NCBI RefSeq assembly: GCF_022844385.1
Contig: NZ_JALHLX010000017.1
Coordinates: forward strand, 1 to 46,061
Source: Hydrogenophaga sp.
GTDB lineage: Bacteria; Pseudomonadota; Gammaproteobacteria; Burkholderiales; Burkholderiaceae_C
DNA: 46,061 nucleotides
Direction: 5' to 3'
Shown: piece after piece, positions 9,515 through 17,669 of the stretch
Layout: each line of letters opens with the position of its first letter
Numbering within the stretch: the stretch's first letter is position 1
Translations under genes and position numbers: made by a program
Notes under the pieces: model-generated
What the model was told of the DNA's origin: nothing
The model's input: only the letters and a program-made list of their open reading frames with translations
Database searches by the model: none

Positions 9515-9991
9515 ATGAACACCCAACACACCGAACGGGCCGACGAACCCTTGCAGGGCCACAATCCTCCGCTGCTTTACAACCTCGTGTACTGCAGCCG
9601 CGCCACCGAGGGCGTGGACGCCGCCGCCGTGGATCAGATCATCGAGACTTCGCGGCGCTGCAACCCGGCGCGCAGCATCACCGGCCTCCTGGTGTTGGGC
9701 AGCGGCATCTTCTTTCAATGGCTCGAAGGCCCGCGCGACAGCGTGCTTGCACTTCTCGCGCTGCTCAAGCAAGACCCCCGGCACCACACCGTGGTGGTGT
9801 TGACCTCGGGTGAAGAAGTGCGTGAAAGGCTGTTCCCCGACTGGGACATGGAACTGGTCACGGCCGACGCGGTGCGCGACGTGTTGGTGGACGCCCTGGA
9901 CAGCGCCCAGGATCCGAAGAACGCAGACGCGTTGCGCGCGTTGTTGCAGCAACTCGATGCGGGCTTGCTCAATGGTCCCGCCCCGGACTGA
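9515..9991 (+). CDS. BLUF-domain blue-light sensor protein
   Basis: BLUF domains bind FAD and sense blue light through a hydrogen-bond switch. All signature residues are present: Tyr26 (LVYCSRA), Asn50 (RRCNPAR) and Gln68 (GIFFQWLEG), plus Trp110 and Met112 in FPDWDMEL. The Tyr-Asn (24) and Asn-Gln (18) spacings equal those of AppA. The domain spans about 20-115, and the remaining 45 residues are helical with no output domain, so this is a short, stand-alone BLUF. A G-rich stretch at the end of the upstream gene serves as the likely ribosome-binding site. Confidence 0.93.
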   Translation: MNTQHTERADEPLQGHNPPLLYNLVYCSRATEGVDAAAVDQIIETSRRCNPARSITGLLVLGSGIFFQWLEGPRDSVLALLALLKQDPRHHTVVVLTSGEEVRERLFPDWDMELVTADAVRDVLVDALDSAQDPKNADALRALLQQLDAGLLNGPAPD

Positions 9992-9997
9992 GACGGC

Positions 9998-10603
9998 TCA
10001 GCCCTGCACCAGCGCGAGGTAGTCGCGCCGCGTGGCCGGGGCCACCGAGGCCACCAGTTGTTCGTAGGGCGTCTGGTGGCGCACCAGCGTGCGTGCCGAA
10101 GCGGTCGCCTTGGAGCGGCAGAACCAGTGACAGGTGTGCTGCATCAGCAGCAATTCGGCCGACATCGTGAACGCCTTGTCCCGGGGTGAGCGTTGCATCT
10201 CGTTGCTCGCCGCTTGGGCCAGTCCGCGCGCGTGAATGCGGAAGGCCTCGCGGACGTCAAACGTGGCTTTGGGCAGCAGGCGGGTGGCAAAGGGCAACGC
10301 CATGCCGACAGTGCTCACCCGTGCTGGCTCCTCATCGACCCGGGCGAACTCGGTGGCAAAGCTGCCGAATTGCAGCGCCACTGACTGCTCGGCCGCCGCC
10401 AGCATGTTCAGGATCTGCTCGCGCCGCGCCGGGTCGTCTTCGCCCAGAGCCCGCAGGTAGCCCTGCGTGAGGTTCTCCATCAGTGCCTCGATCTGGTACT
10501 TGCCCAGAAAACTGCCCAGCAGGGCCACGCGGCGCCGTTGTTCCATCGAACGCAAAAACCACACGCCCGAGAGCACCAGCATCAGCAGAATCAGGAAGTC
10601 CAT
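9998..10603 (-). CDS. Hypothetical membrane-anchored protein
   Basis: I do not recognise this 201-residue protein. From the ATG at 10603 it begins MDFLILLMLVLSGVWFLRSM, one N-terminal membrane segment, then a basic stretch (EQRRRV). A helical cytoplasmic domain rich in alanine and leucine follows. The C-terminal part holds two cysteine-histidine pairs (MQHTCHWFC), which could bind metal, but this is a guess. An upstream in-frame ATG at 10642 would add 13 residues; neither start has a strong ribosome-binding site. It converges on the BLUF gene, whose stop is only 6 bases away. Confidence 0.65.
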   Translation of the reverse strand: MDFLILLMLVLSGVWFLRSMEQRRRVALLGSFLGKYQIEALMENLTQGYLRALGEDDPARREQILNMLAAAEQSVALQFGSFATEFARVDEEPARVSTVGMALPFATRLLPKATFDVREAFRIHARGLAQAASNEMQRSPRDKAFTMSAELLLMQHTCHWFCRSKATASARTLVRHQTPYEQLVASVAPATRRDYLALVQG

Positions 10604-10817
10604 CGTCAGTTCACCGACCTTTTGTAGTTCTTTGGTGGCCATTTTCCGGGCCGTTGATGTGCGGCCATCGGCGCACACAAGGAGGGGAGAGTGTAGTGAC
10701 GCAATTCCGTGCCTTGGTGCGAGAATGCAAAGCCCGGGATGCACGGCAGATGCTCTGCTCCTCCCGCGCCCGCCCAGGCTGGCGCATGTCCTTGAGAACA
10801 CCCGAGCCCACCCTCCC

Positions 10818-11042
10818 ATGTTGCGTTCCTTACCGTACATAGCCCTTGCAGCTGCAGCCATCGCCGCGTGCCTGCTTGGCATCTCGTGGCTGATGTCGGT
10901 CTGGTTGGGTCGTCACCTGGGTTTTGGCGAACTGGCCGTGGCCTGCGTGTTGCTGCTGATCGTTCTGGGCGGTGTGCTGAGCGTGAGGCGCAGCCGCAGC
11001 CGCCGCAAGATCGAGGACATGCGCGATTCCGCACTCTGGTGA
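10818..11042 (+). CDS. Small hypothetical membrane protein (74 aa)
   Basis: The 74 residues contain two hydrophobic segments (about 4-28, LPYIALAAAAIAACLLGISW, and about 36-55, LGELAVACVLLLIVLGG-like). A basic tail (VRRSRSRRKIEDMRDS) follows. No family is recognised. It is divergent from the membrane-anchored protein ending at 10603. The 214 bases between the two genes hold no clear promoter I can point to. An in-frame open stretch runs upstream to about 10467 but overlaps the opposite gene and is not coding. Membrane pattern and codon use support a real gene, moderately. Confidence 0.55.
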   Translation: MLRSLPYIALAAAAIAACLLGISWLMSVWLGRHLGFGELAVACVLLLIVLGGVLSVRRSRSRRKIEDMRDSALW

Positions 11043-11157
11043 CCCTAGGGTTGCCGTTGTCGCCCGGCGCGGCCCGCTGACACGGTGTGTGGTCGGTACA
11101 CACAATCCAGACACACATCCCATGCACACTGCAGGCTCTTGAATGCGAAAGGTTCAC

Positions 11158-11496
11158 ATGGGTCTGCGGGGTCGTCTGGGGTTGTTGCTGGTGCTTGCCT
11201 GGCTGTCATTGCCCGCGCACGCCGACGCGCTGCGTTGCGGAGGGGGCACTGTGGAAGAAGGCGACTCCCGTGCGTCGCTGCTGCAGAAATGCGGCCGCCC
11301 CCAGCTCCAGGACAGCTTCTGTGCACCGGTGTTTCAAAACAAATCGCTGGTGCCCGAGCCCTTCGCCGGCAAAGCCGTGCCTTGTCTGCAGATCGACGAC
11401 TGGATCTACGACCGCGGCCCTGGCAACCTGATGGCCACGGTGCGCATCCGCTCGGGCACCGTGCAGTCCATCCGCATCCAGCGCCAGCCGCGCTAG
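11158..11496 (+). CDS. DUF2845-like secreted protein
   Basis: A signal peptide (RGRLGLLLVLAWLSLPAHA) precedes a small domain with the DUF2845 pattern. An N-terminal cysteine (LRCGGGTVEEGDS) is followed by LLQKCGRPQ and later cysteines in SFCAPVF and VPCLQIDDW. A C-terminal beta-rich part (DDWIYDRGPGNLMATVRIRSG) completes it. Members are periplasmic and of unknown function. I use the ATG at 11158 (112 residues), preceded at 5 bases by GAAAGG. An ATG at 11143 would add five residues. Confidence 0.7.
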   Translation: MGLRGRLGLLLVLAWLSLPAHADALRCGGGTVEEGDSRASLLQKCGRPQLQDSFCAPVFQNKSLVPEPFAGKAVPCLQIDDWIYDRGPGNLMATVRIRSGTVQSIRIQRQPR

Positions 11497-11502
11497 GACG
11501 TT

Positions 11503-12153
11503 TCAACCGGCCCGCTTCGGGTCCTGAAAGCAGGCCATGGGCAATGCGTCTTCAAAGCCCGCCAGGGCGCCGTCCATGCGCTGGATGAATCCGCCGGCCG
11601 GGCCTTGCCGGGCCAGCAGGCGGAACGCCAGGTACATGAGGCCGTTGGAGCAGCGCACCACCGTGTCGAACAGGTCCACGGGAAAGCCCACGCCGGCGTG
11701 TTGCAGCGGGTTGATGCCACCTTGTTCGAGCATGCCCAGCGCTTCGGTGAACTCGTCGTTCATGGCCAGCAGCGGCTTCACCAGCCCTGCCAGTGCGGGC
11801 TCACCCGCCAACTGCTCCTTCAGCCCATGCACCATGCGCCCGGGGTAGGGGCGGGTGAACGTCTGTTTCGGATCGAGCATGGCCTCCAGCTCGGCGTCGG
11901 TGGCCACATAGGCATACCACGCAGCGCGCACCAGCGCGTCGTATTGCACTTGCAGCATCGCACAAGCCGCGTTCTGGGCGCCGGTGGCAAACAGGATGCG
12001 CAGCGCGTAGGCGTGTTCGATGCTGAGTTCGCAGGCCAGCGCGGCGGCCTGCGCGCGGTGGCTGTCGTCCCGCTCGGGCATCTGGTCAATGTGTTCACCG
12101 AGGTGCAGGGCAAAGGCTTCGGCTTGTTCGAGGAGGATCTGTTCGTAGTTCAT
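11503..12153 (-). CDS. Hypothetical helical protein, 216 aa
   Basis: I cannot place this protein with certainty. It is soluble, almost entirely helical, without signal or membrane segment. Conserved-looking stretches are ELSIEHAYALRILFATGAQNAACAMLQVQYDALVRAAW and FTRPYPGRMVHGL (described here by position, about 42-80 and 98-110). The pattern resembles uncharacterised proteins of about 200 residues common in Burkholderiales. It converges on the DUF2845 gene (6 bases between stops) and is divergent from the amidase. Reading frame and codon use are good. Confidence 0.7.
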   Translation of the reverse strand: MNYEQILLEQAEAFALHLGEHIDQMPERDDSHRAQAAALACELSIEHAYALRILFATGAQNAACAMLQVQYDALVRAAWYAYVATDAELEAMLDPKQTFTRPYPGRMVHGLKEQLAGEPALAGLVKPLLAMNDEFTEALGMLEQGGINPLQHAGVGFPVDLFDTVVRCSNGLMYLAFRLLARQGPAGGFIQRMDGALAGFEDALPMACFQDPKRAG

Positions 12154-12296
12154 GCGCGCATGGTAGCGGCGCCCGCTTGCCCCGCTGCGCAGAACCCCGC
12201 TGCGGCTGTCGCTTCAGTGGCTTTCAAGCCGTCAGCAGCCCTTCAAAATGCAGCACTGACGGGTCGGCTGTTCGACTCACCTGATCAAGGCATGCC

Positions 12297-13580
12297 ATGC
12301 AGAACCTGGACAACTTGTCGGCACGCGAGGTCGCTGCGCGCGTGGCGCGACGCGAGCTCAGCGCCGAGACCGTGGCGCGCGCCTTCGTGGACCGCGTCGA
12401 GACGCAGGAACCCGGCGTCCAGGCCTGGCAGCACTTTGACGCCGATCAAGTGATCGAGCAGGCGCAAGCGGTCGATCGTGCTGGCGCGCAGGGCGCACTG
12501 GCGGGCGTGCCGATTGCGGTGAAGGACCTGATCGACACCGTCGACATGCCCACCACCTACGGCTCGCCGATCTACGCCGGCCACCGCCCGGCGGTGGACG
12601 CGGCCGTGGTCGCCAGCGTGCGCGAGGCCGGCGGCGTGGTCATGGGCAAAACCGTCACCACCGAGTTCGCCACCTTCAAGCCCGGCGTCACGCGCAATCC
12701 GCGCGCCGCCACCGATGCACCGCGCACCCCGGGCGGCTCGTCCAGCGGCTCTGCGGCTGCTGTTGCCTGCGGCATGGTGCCGCTGGCCTTCGGCACGCAG
12801 ACCGCGGCTTCCATCGTCCGGCCCGCCGCCTACTGCGGTGTGGTCGGCTACAAGCCCACGTTCGGCCTGTTGCCCATGGCGGGCATCAAGTCGCTCTCGC
12901 CCACGCTGGACACCGCCGGTGTGTTCGCACGCACGGTAGACGACGCCGCGTTCTTCGTGAACGCGCTCTCGCGCATCGAACTGCCGATGGCACCCGTCAA
13001 GGGCTGGCGTGTGGGCGTGTGCCACACACCGCATTGGGAACTGGCCGACGAAGACGCCCGCCGCGCGCTGCAGCTTGCCGCGCACCACTTCGACAAGCTG
13101 GGGACGCGCCTCGTCGAGGCGGTGGTCCCGGGCGCGTGGGCGGGTCTGGCGCAGGCCCAGATGGACATCATGGGCTTTGAGGCCTGGGCCGCGTTCGCGC
13201 CCGAGCGCAACCACCAGGCGGGCCTGTTCAGCCCGGCGTTTGCCGAGGTGCTGGCCAGTGGTGCGGCAGTGAGCGGCGCGCGGCTGGCCGAGGCTCATGC
13301 ACTGGCCATCCACGCGCGCGGCGAGATCGAGAACTTGTTGAGCCAGGTGGATGTGTTGATCGCACCGAGCGCCACCGGTGAAGCGCCGCTGGGGCTGGAC
13401 GCCACCGGCAACCCCATCTTCAGCCGCATGTGGAGCCTGCTGGGTGTGCCGTGTGTGCACGTGCCCACGGGTGTGGGCCGCCACGGCATGCCGGTGGGTG
13501 TGACGGTGATCGGGCCGCGCTGGCGCGATGCCAAGGCGCTCAGCGCTGCGATGGCACTCGAAGCGTCGATCAGAAGCTGA
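12297..13580 (+). CDS. Amidase, amidase-signature family
   Basis: These enzymes hydrolyse carboxamides with a Ser-cisSer-Lys triad. In the 427-residue product Lys76 lies in GVPIAVKDLIDT. The cis-serine is in the glycine/serine loop PGGSSSGSAAA (Ser148-Ser150). The nucleophile is Ser172 in FGTQTAASIVRPAAYCG. The usual aspartate of GTDTGGS is Gln here and the two glycines are alanines, within the range seen in the family. Substrate is not predictable, and it is too divergent and solitary to be GatA. An AAGG site lies 7 bases upstream. It converges with the cupin gene, 3 bases between stops. Confidence 0.88.
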   Translation: MQNLDNLSAREVAARVARRELSAETVARAFVDRVETQEPGVQAWQHFDADQVIEQAQAVDRAGAQGALAGVPIAVKDLIDTVDMPTTYGSPIYAGHRPAVDAAVVASVREAGGVVMGKTVTTEFATFKPGVTRNPRAATDAPRTPGGSSSGSAAAVACGMVPLAFGTQTAASIVRPAAYCGVVGYKPTFGLLPMAGIKSLSPTLDTAGVFARTVDDAAFFVNALSRIELPMAPVKGWRVGVCHTPHWELADEDARRALQLAAHHFDKLGTRLVEAVVPGAWAGLAQAQMDIMGFEAWAAFAPERNHQAGLFSPAFAEVLASGAAVSGARLAEAHALAIHARGEIENLLSQVDVLIAPSATGEAPLGLDATGNPIFSRMWSLLGVPCVHVPTGVGRHGMPVGVTVIGPRWRDAKALSAAMALEASIRS

Positions 13581-13583
13581 CGC

Positions 13584-14090
13584 TCAGACCGCGCCGGTCG
13601 GGTGCGTGGGGTCCACCCACAGCACCTGCTCGGGTTTTTCCACCGGCGCGATGTCCAGGTTGACCGCCACCGCCTGGCCATCGCTGCGGCACAGCACGCA
13701 CTCCAGCACCTCGGTGGCGCTGGCGTTGATCTCCTGGTGCGGCACGAAGGGCGGCACGTAGATGAAATCACCCGGGCCGGCCTCGGCCGTGAACTCCAGC
13801 TGCTCGCCCCATCGCATGCGCGCACGGCCCTTCACCACGTAGATCACGCTCTCCAGCGGGCCGTGGTGGTGGGCGCCGGTCTTGGCATCGGGGTGGATGG
13901 TGACGGTGCCGGCCCAGAGCTTCTGCGCCCCCACTCGCGCAAAATTGATCGCGGCCTTGCGGTCCATACCCGGCGTTGAAGGCACGTTGCCGTCGAGCTG
14001 GTTGCCGGGCACCACGCGCACGCCGTCGTGCTTCCAGGCGGGCGCGTGCTCGTGGGGATGGTCGTGGTTGTGGTCGTGGTCGTGCGGCAT
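13584..14090 (-). CDS. Cupin-domain protein with histidine-rich N-terminus
   Basis: The 168-residue protein has one cupin barrel. Motif 1 is GAHHHGPLESVIYVVKG (about residues 69-88), with the metal-binding His-x-His and Glu. Motif 2 follows as PGDFIYVPPFVPHQE (about 107-120) with its histidine. The first 16 residues contain seven histidines alternating with Asp, Glu and Pro (MPHDHDHNHDHPHEHAP), which looks like a metal-binding tail. The metal and substrate cannot be told. The gene is solitary on its strand and faces the amidase. Confidence 0.85.
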   Translation of the reverse strand: MPHDHDHNHDHPHEHAPAWKHDGVRVVPGNQLDGNVPSTPGMDRKAAINFARVGAQKLWAGTVTIHPDAKTGAHHHGPLESVIYVVKGRARMRWGEQLEFTAEAGPGDFIYVPPFVPHQEINASATEVLECVLCRSDGQAVAVNLDIAPVEKPEQVLWVDPTHPTGAV

Positions 14091-14183
14091 GGCGTGTCTC
14101 CTGGGCGATCAAAGGGTCAGTGTGCCACCGGCTTCCATGCCCGAAAATCATCGCATTGAATCGCCCCAGTTGGAGAAACCGTT

Positions 14184-14744
14184 TTGCCCCTGCCCGCCCC
14201 CCAGCCCCGCACTTCCATGCACACGCGCCGCGTCGAGTACCGCGGCTTTCACCGAGAAGACGGTCTGTGGGACATTGAAGGCACGCTGCACGACAGCAAG
14301 CCCCACAGCTTCGAGATCGAGGGCGAGCGACGCTGGGAAGCCGGCGAGCCGGTGCACCACATGCACCTGCGCGTCACGGTGGACAACACGATGGTGATCC
14401 GCGACATCGCGGTGGCGATGGATGCACATCCGCACGGCCCCTGCCCGCAAGCCATGGCGCCCATGCAGGGTCTGGTGGGCGAGGTGCTGGGCAAAGGCTG
14501 GCGCCACACCATCCAGCGCCATCTTGGGGGCGTCCAGGGCTGCACCCACCTGCGCGAGTTGTTGTTCAACCTGGCCACCGCCGCGTTTCAAACCCGCTCG
14601 GATTCGTTTGCACCGCCGTCCGATGGAACGCCCCCGGTGCACCTGGGACAGTGCCTGGCCTGGGACTTCAACGGACCGGTGGTGGAGAAGGTGTATCCCA
14701 TGTTTTTCCGGTGGCAACCCCGGGCCGCTGTGGGCAAGGCGTGA
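14184..14744 (+). CDS. DUF2889 protein
   Basis: This belongs to DUF2889, a family of unknown function. The core HTRRVEYRGFHREDGLWDIEG (about residues 13-33) and the later GCTHLRELLFNLATAAFQT are the family hallmarks. It has 186 residues from a TTG at 14184, supported by GGAGA 7 bases upstream. An ATG at 14217 is the alternative. The stop overlaps the GTG start of the next gene (GTGA), so the two are translationally coupled. Confidence 0.8.
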   Translation: MPLPAPQPRTSMHTRRVEYRGFHREDGLWDIEGTLHDSKPHSFEIEGERRWEAGEPVHHMHLRVTVDNTMVIRDIAVAMDAHPHGPCPQAMAPMQGLVGEVLGKGWRHTIQRHLGGVQGCTHLRELLFNLATAAFQTRSDSFAPPSDGTPPVHLGQCLAWDFNGPVVEKVYPMFFRWQPRAAVGKA

Positions 14745-14974
14745 AGCGACCTCCGCTGGACGCCGGCACCATCGGCGAAATCATCCAGATGGCGCTGAGC
14801 GACGAGGTCAGCTTCGAGCAGATCCGCGGCCTTCATGGACTCAGCCCCGATGAGGTGAAGGCGCTGATGCGCACCCACCTGGCGCCCGGCAGCTACCGCG
14901 CCTGGCGACGCCGCGTGCGGCGCTTCAGCGACCAGCGCGCCACCTACAAACAGGCGCGCTCAGCCGGGCCTTGA
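14741..14974 (+). CDS. TIGR03643/DUF2805 family small protein
   Basis: The 77-residue product starts at a GTG that overlaps the preceding stop. The body, with EIIQMALSDEVSFEQIRGLH, LSPDEVKALMRTHL and SYRAWRRRVR, matches the TIGR03643 pattern of small proteins with a helix-turn-helix-like look and unknown role. The frame is open upstream but the upstream part lies inside the DUF2889 gene. The last 15 bases overlap tail-to-tail with the FolB-like gene on the opposite strand. Confidence 0.75.
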   Translation: MKRPPLDAGTIGEIIQMALSDEVSFEQIRGLHGLSPDEVKALMRTHLAPGSYRAWRRRVRRFSDQRATYKQARSAGP

Positions 14975-15355
14975 TCGAAGGCTGGTGAGCGCGGCGCCGT
15001 CTGCGACCAGCCGAACGCCCAGCGATCCCGAACCGGCGTGCACCGGCGACTTGCTCAAGACCACATCCACCGCCTCGACCTGCGCGAACGCCGCGCATGC
15101 GTGAACGATGCGCGTGATCAGGCGTTCCTGCGTTTCGTGGTGGCCATCCCGAGCCAGCCGCACGATCTCGGCCACCAGCGGGTCGTAGTCGAACACCTGT
15201 GCCATGCCGTCCTGCCCGATCAACACCAGCGCCGGGTCGATCGACAGCGTGAGGTCGAGCAGGTGCAGGGTCGGCACGGTGTCGCCCGGGCCGCAGGTGC
15301 CGATCCGCGTGTCCAGCGCCAGCTGCCGCAACTCCACCGTGCTTCGCATTGCCAT
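14960..15355 (-). CDS. FolB-like (dihydroneopterin aldolase fold) protein
   Basis: The 131 residues align by eye with dihydroneopterin aldolase. The start VELRQLALDTRIGTCGPGD matches the first strand and loop. VFDYDPLVAEIVRLARDGHHETQERL matches the conserved helix. LSKSPVHAGSGSLGVRL matches the strand with the catalytic lysine. The catalytic glutamate of the IGVYDWE-type loop is not present (Gly, with Asp next), so pteridine aldolase activity is doubtful. It is the last gene of the probable - strand operon, 15 bases after the hydrolase. It may be a paralog of the housekeeping folB. Confidence 0.65.
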   Translation of the reverse strand: MAMRSTVELRQLALDTRIGTCGPGDTVPTLHLLDLTLSIDPALVLIGQDGMAQVFDYDPLVAEIVRLARDGHHETQERLITRIVHACAAFAQVEAVDVVLSKSPVHAGSGSLGVRLVADGAALTSLRSRPG

Positions 15356-15370
15356 GCAGAGATGCCCCGC

Positions 15371-16558
15371 TCAGTCCACCAGCGCCGCGTAGGCCAGCGT
15401 GCGGAACACCGCGCGGTAGTGCTCGCGCTGGTTGGGTGCTTGTGCGAGAAAGATGCCGAAGAGGTGTTCGGCCGGGTCGACGAAGAAGCTGGTGCCGCCG
15501 ATGCCGCTCCAGTGCACCGTGCCCACCGAACCCGGCATGGGCGCCTCACCCGGCGCCGTGCGCACTGCAAAGCCCAGACCGAAACCATGACCCGGCGGCA
15601 GCAGCGCAGGGTCGCTGCCGGGAATGTGGCCCAGGTGGTCGGCCGTCATGAAATCGACCGTGCGCGGGCCGAGCAGGCGCACGCCACCGAGCTCACCCTT
15701 GTTCAGCACGAACTGCAGGAAGCGCGCGTAGTCGGCCGCGGTGCTCATGAGCCCGCCGCCACCGCTCTGCAGCGTCGGCGCTTCGCGCGGGTCGATCAGG
15801 CGCATGGGAATGCCGCCGTCGGGGTCGTGTGCAAAGGGCTCGGCAATGCGCGGGTGGTCGGCTTCGGGCACCACAAACGCCGTGTCTTTCATGCCCAGCG
15901 GCGTCAGGATGGCCTGCTGCAGGTGCTCGGCGAGCGTCTGTCCCGTGATCACTTCAATGAGCCGGCCCAGCACATCGGTGGCGCGGCTGTAGGCCCACAT
16001 GCTGCCCGGCTCGAACATCAATGGCACGGCGGCCAGTGCCTGGCTGAACTCGGCGTTGCTGCGCGCGCGCGACCCCATGTTCTCCGAACGGTACCGCTGC
16101 TGCACCGGCGAGTCGCCGAGAAATTCGTAGGTGAGACCGGCGGTGTGGCGCAGCAGGTCTTGCACCGTGGCCGCGCGTTGCACCGGGCGCAGCGTCACGC
16201 CCCCGGGTGCGCTCACAGCCACCTGCTGGTTTGCATATTCCGGCAGGTGCAGGTGCACCGGGTCGGCAAGCTTCAAGCGACCCTGTTCGATCAACATCAT
16301 CACCGCCACCGACACGATGGGTTTGGTCATGGAGTAGATACGGAAGATGGCGTCGATCGACATGGGCGCGTCGCGTGCCGGGTCGAGTTGGCCTACCGAC
16401 TCCATCAATGCAATGCGGCCGTGCCGGGCCAGCACCAGCACCGCACCAGGCAGGCGGCCGCTGTTCACGTCGGCTTGAAACACATCCACCAGGCGGCGCA
16501 TGCGCGTCGGGCACAGGCCCAGGTCGGCCACATCGGCCGGTGGCAGGGGCGCGCGCAT
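15371..16558 (-). CDS. Serine hydrolase, class C beta-lactamase-like
   Basis: The 395 residues have the penicillin-binding/beta-lactamase fold of family S12. The nucleophile motif Ser-x-x-Lys is SMTK (Ser76, Lys79) in IFRIYSMTKPIVS. The second motif is YSR (SMWAYSRATDVLG), and the third is HWSGIGGTSF in place of KTG. No signal peptide is seen, so it is likely a cytoplasmic esterase/transesterase rather than an antibiotic-resistance enzyme. The start is one base after the stop of the methionine-synthase-like gene, so the two are in one operon. Confidence 0.87.
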   Translation of the reverse strand: MRAPLPPADVADLGLCPTRMRRLVDVFQADVNSGRLPGAVLVLARHGRIALMESVGQLDPARDAPMSIDAIFRIYSMTKPIVSVAVMMLIEQGRLKLADPVHLHLPEYANQQVAVSAPGGVTLRPVQRAATVQDLLRHTAGLTYEFLGDSPVQQRYRSENMGSRARSNAEFSQALAAVPLMFEPGSMWAYSRATDVLGRLIEVITGQTLAEHLQQAILTPLGMKDTAFVVPEADHPRIAEPFAHDPDGGIPMRLIDPREAPTLQSGGGGLMSTAADYARFLQFVLNKGELGGVRLLGPRTVDFMTADHLGHIPGSDPALLPPGHGFGLGFAVRTAPGEAPMPGSVGTVHWSGIGGTSFFVDPAEHLFGIFLAQAPNQREHYRAVFRTLAYAALVD

Positions 16559-16559
16559 G

Positions 16560-17582
16560 TCAGGCTCCGTAGCGTTGGCGCGCCAGCGCGGCGCCCTGTG
16601 CGAGCGCTTCGAGCTTGGCCATGGCGACTTCTCGGCTCATGGGCGCGAGTCCACAGTTGGTGCAGGCAATGAGCTTGTCTTTCGGCACGTACTTCAGCGC
16701 CAGGCCGATGGTGTCGGCCACTTGCTCGGGTGTTTCGATCACATCGCTGGCCACGTCGATCACGCCCACCATCACGTCCTTGCCTTCCAGCAGCTGCATC
16801 AGCTCGGGCGGCACGTGCGAATGGAAACACTCCAGACTGACCTGGTCGATGCTGCTTTTCGCGAGCGCCGGAAACACCTGCTCGTACTGGCGCCATTGTT
16901 CGCCCAGCGTCTGCTTCCAGTCCACGTTGGCCTTGATGCCATAGCCGTAGCAGATGTGCACAGCGGTGGTGCAGGTGAGGCCGCGCGCGGCCACCTCGAG
17001 TGCGGCCACGCCCCAGTCGGCCGCGTCCTGCATGTAGACGTTGAAGGCCGGTTCGTCGAACTGGATGATGTCCACGCCGTCGGCCTGCAGCGCCAGCGCT
17101 TCCTGGTTGAGCAGCTCGGCAAAGGCCATGGCCATCTTGATCTTGTCGCCGTAGAAGCGGTCGGCCACGGTGTCCACGATGGTCATGGGACCAGGCAGGG
17201 TGAACTTGAGTTTCTTCTTGGTGTGCTTGCGCGCGAGCTGCGCTTCAAACGCGTGCACGCGGCCCTTCAGGCGCAGCGGGGCAACGACTTGCGGCACCTG
17301 CGCGTCGTAGCGGTTGTTGCGGATGCCCATGGTCACCTTGTGCTCGAAGTCGATGCCTTCGACCTGCTCCACAAAGCCGTGCACAAAGTGCTGGCGCGCC
17401 TGCTCGCCGTCGCCGATCACGTCCAGGCCTGCGTCTTCCTGTGCCTTGATCCACAGCAGCGTGGCGTCGGCCTTGGCCTGCTGCAACTCGGGGCCTTGTG
17501 TCTTCCACTGCGGCCAGAGTTTTTCGGTTTCGGCCAGCCAGGCCGGTTTGGGCAGGCTGCCTGCAATCGCGGTGTCGAACAT
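16560..17582 (-). CDS. Short MetE-like methionine synthase (MesD-like)
   Basis: The 340-residue product corresponds to the C-terminal catalytic half of cobalamin-independent methionine synthase. Zinc ligands are recognisable: His209 and Cys211 in AVHICYGYG, Glu251 in SLECFHSH and Cys310 in ACTNCGLAP. The large N-terminal folate-binding half is absent. The start region (AGSLPKPAWLAETEKLWPQW) and IIQFDEPAFNV resemble MesD, a folate-independent enzyme described in Acinetobacter. I recognise this from memory, not from alignment. An ATG with GGAGA 5 bases upstream fixes the start. An FMN reductase lies directly upstream and a hydrolase downstream; the MesD partner MesX (DUF1852) is not in this window. 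Confidence 0.8.
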   Translation of the reverse strand: MFDTAIAGSLPKPAWLAETEKLWPQWKTQGPELQQAKADATLLWIKAQEDAGLDVIGDGEQARQHFVHGFVEQVEGIDFEHKVTMGIRNNRYDAQVPQVVAPLRLKGRVHAFEAQLARKHTKKKLKFTLPGPMTIVDTVADRFYGDKIKMAMAFAELLNQEALALQADGVDIIQFDEPAFNVYMQDAADWGVAALEVAARGLTCTTAVHICYGYGIKANVDWKQTLGEQWRQYEQVFPALAKSSIDQVSLECFHSHVPPELMQLLEGKDVMVGVIDVASDVIETPEQVADTIGLALKYVPKDKLIACTNCGLAPMSREVAMAKLEALAQGAALARQRYGA

Positions 17583-17646
17583 GGTGTCTCCGGTGTTTTT
17601 GAATGGCCGGCGAATCTTAATCAGACCATGGTGTTTTTGCTGTCGC

Positions 17647-17663
17647 GGGGGCTTGCAGCCCCC
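17647..17663 (-). repeat. GC-rich perfect hairpin downstream of the FMN reductase
   Basis: Read on the - strand, GGGGGCT pairs with AGCCCCC around a GCA loop (17-base hairpin). It begins 7 bases after the FMN reductase stop. No T run follows, so it is more likely a processing or stability element in the operon mRNA than a terminator. Confidence 0.5.
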
Positions 17664-17669
17664 AGGCAT

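Noticed and set aside
15371..16558. Beta-lactamase resistance gene
   Set aside because: The fold and SMTK motif fit class C-like hydrolases, but there is no signal peptide, the KTG motif is replaced by HWSG, and the gene is part of a metabolic operon.
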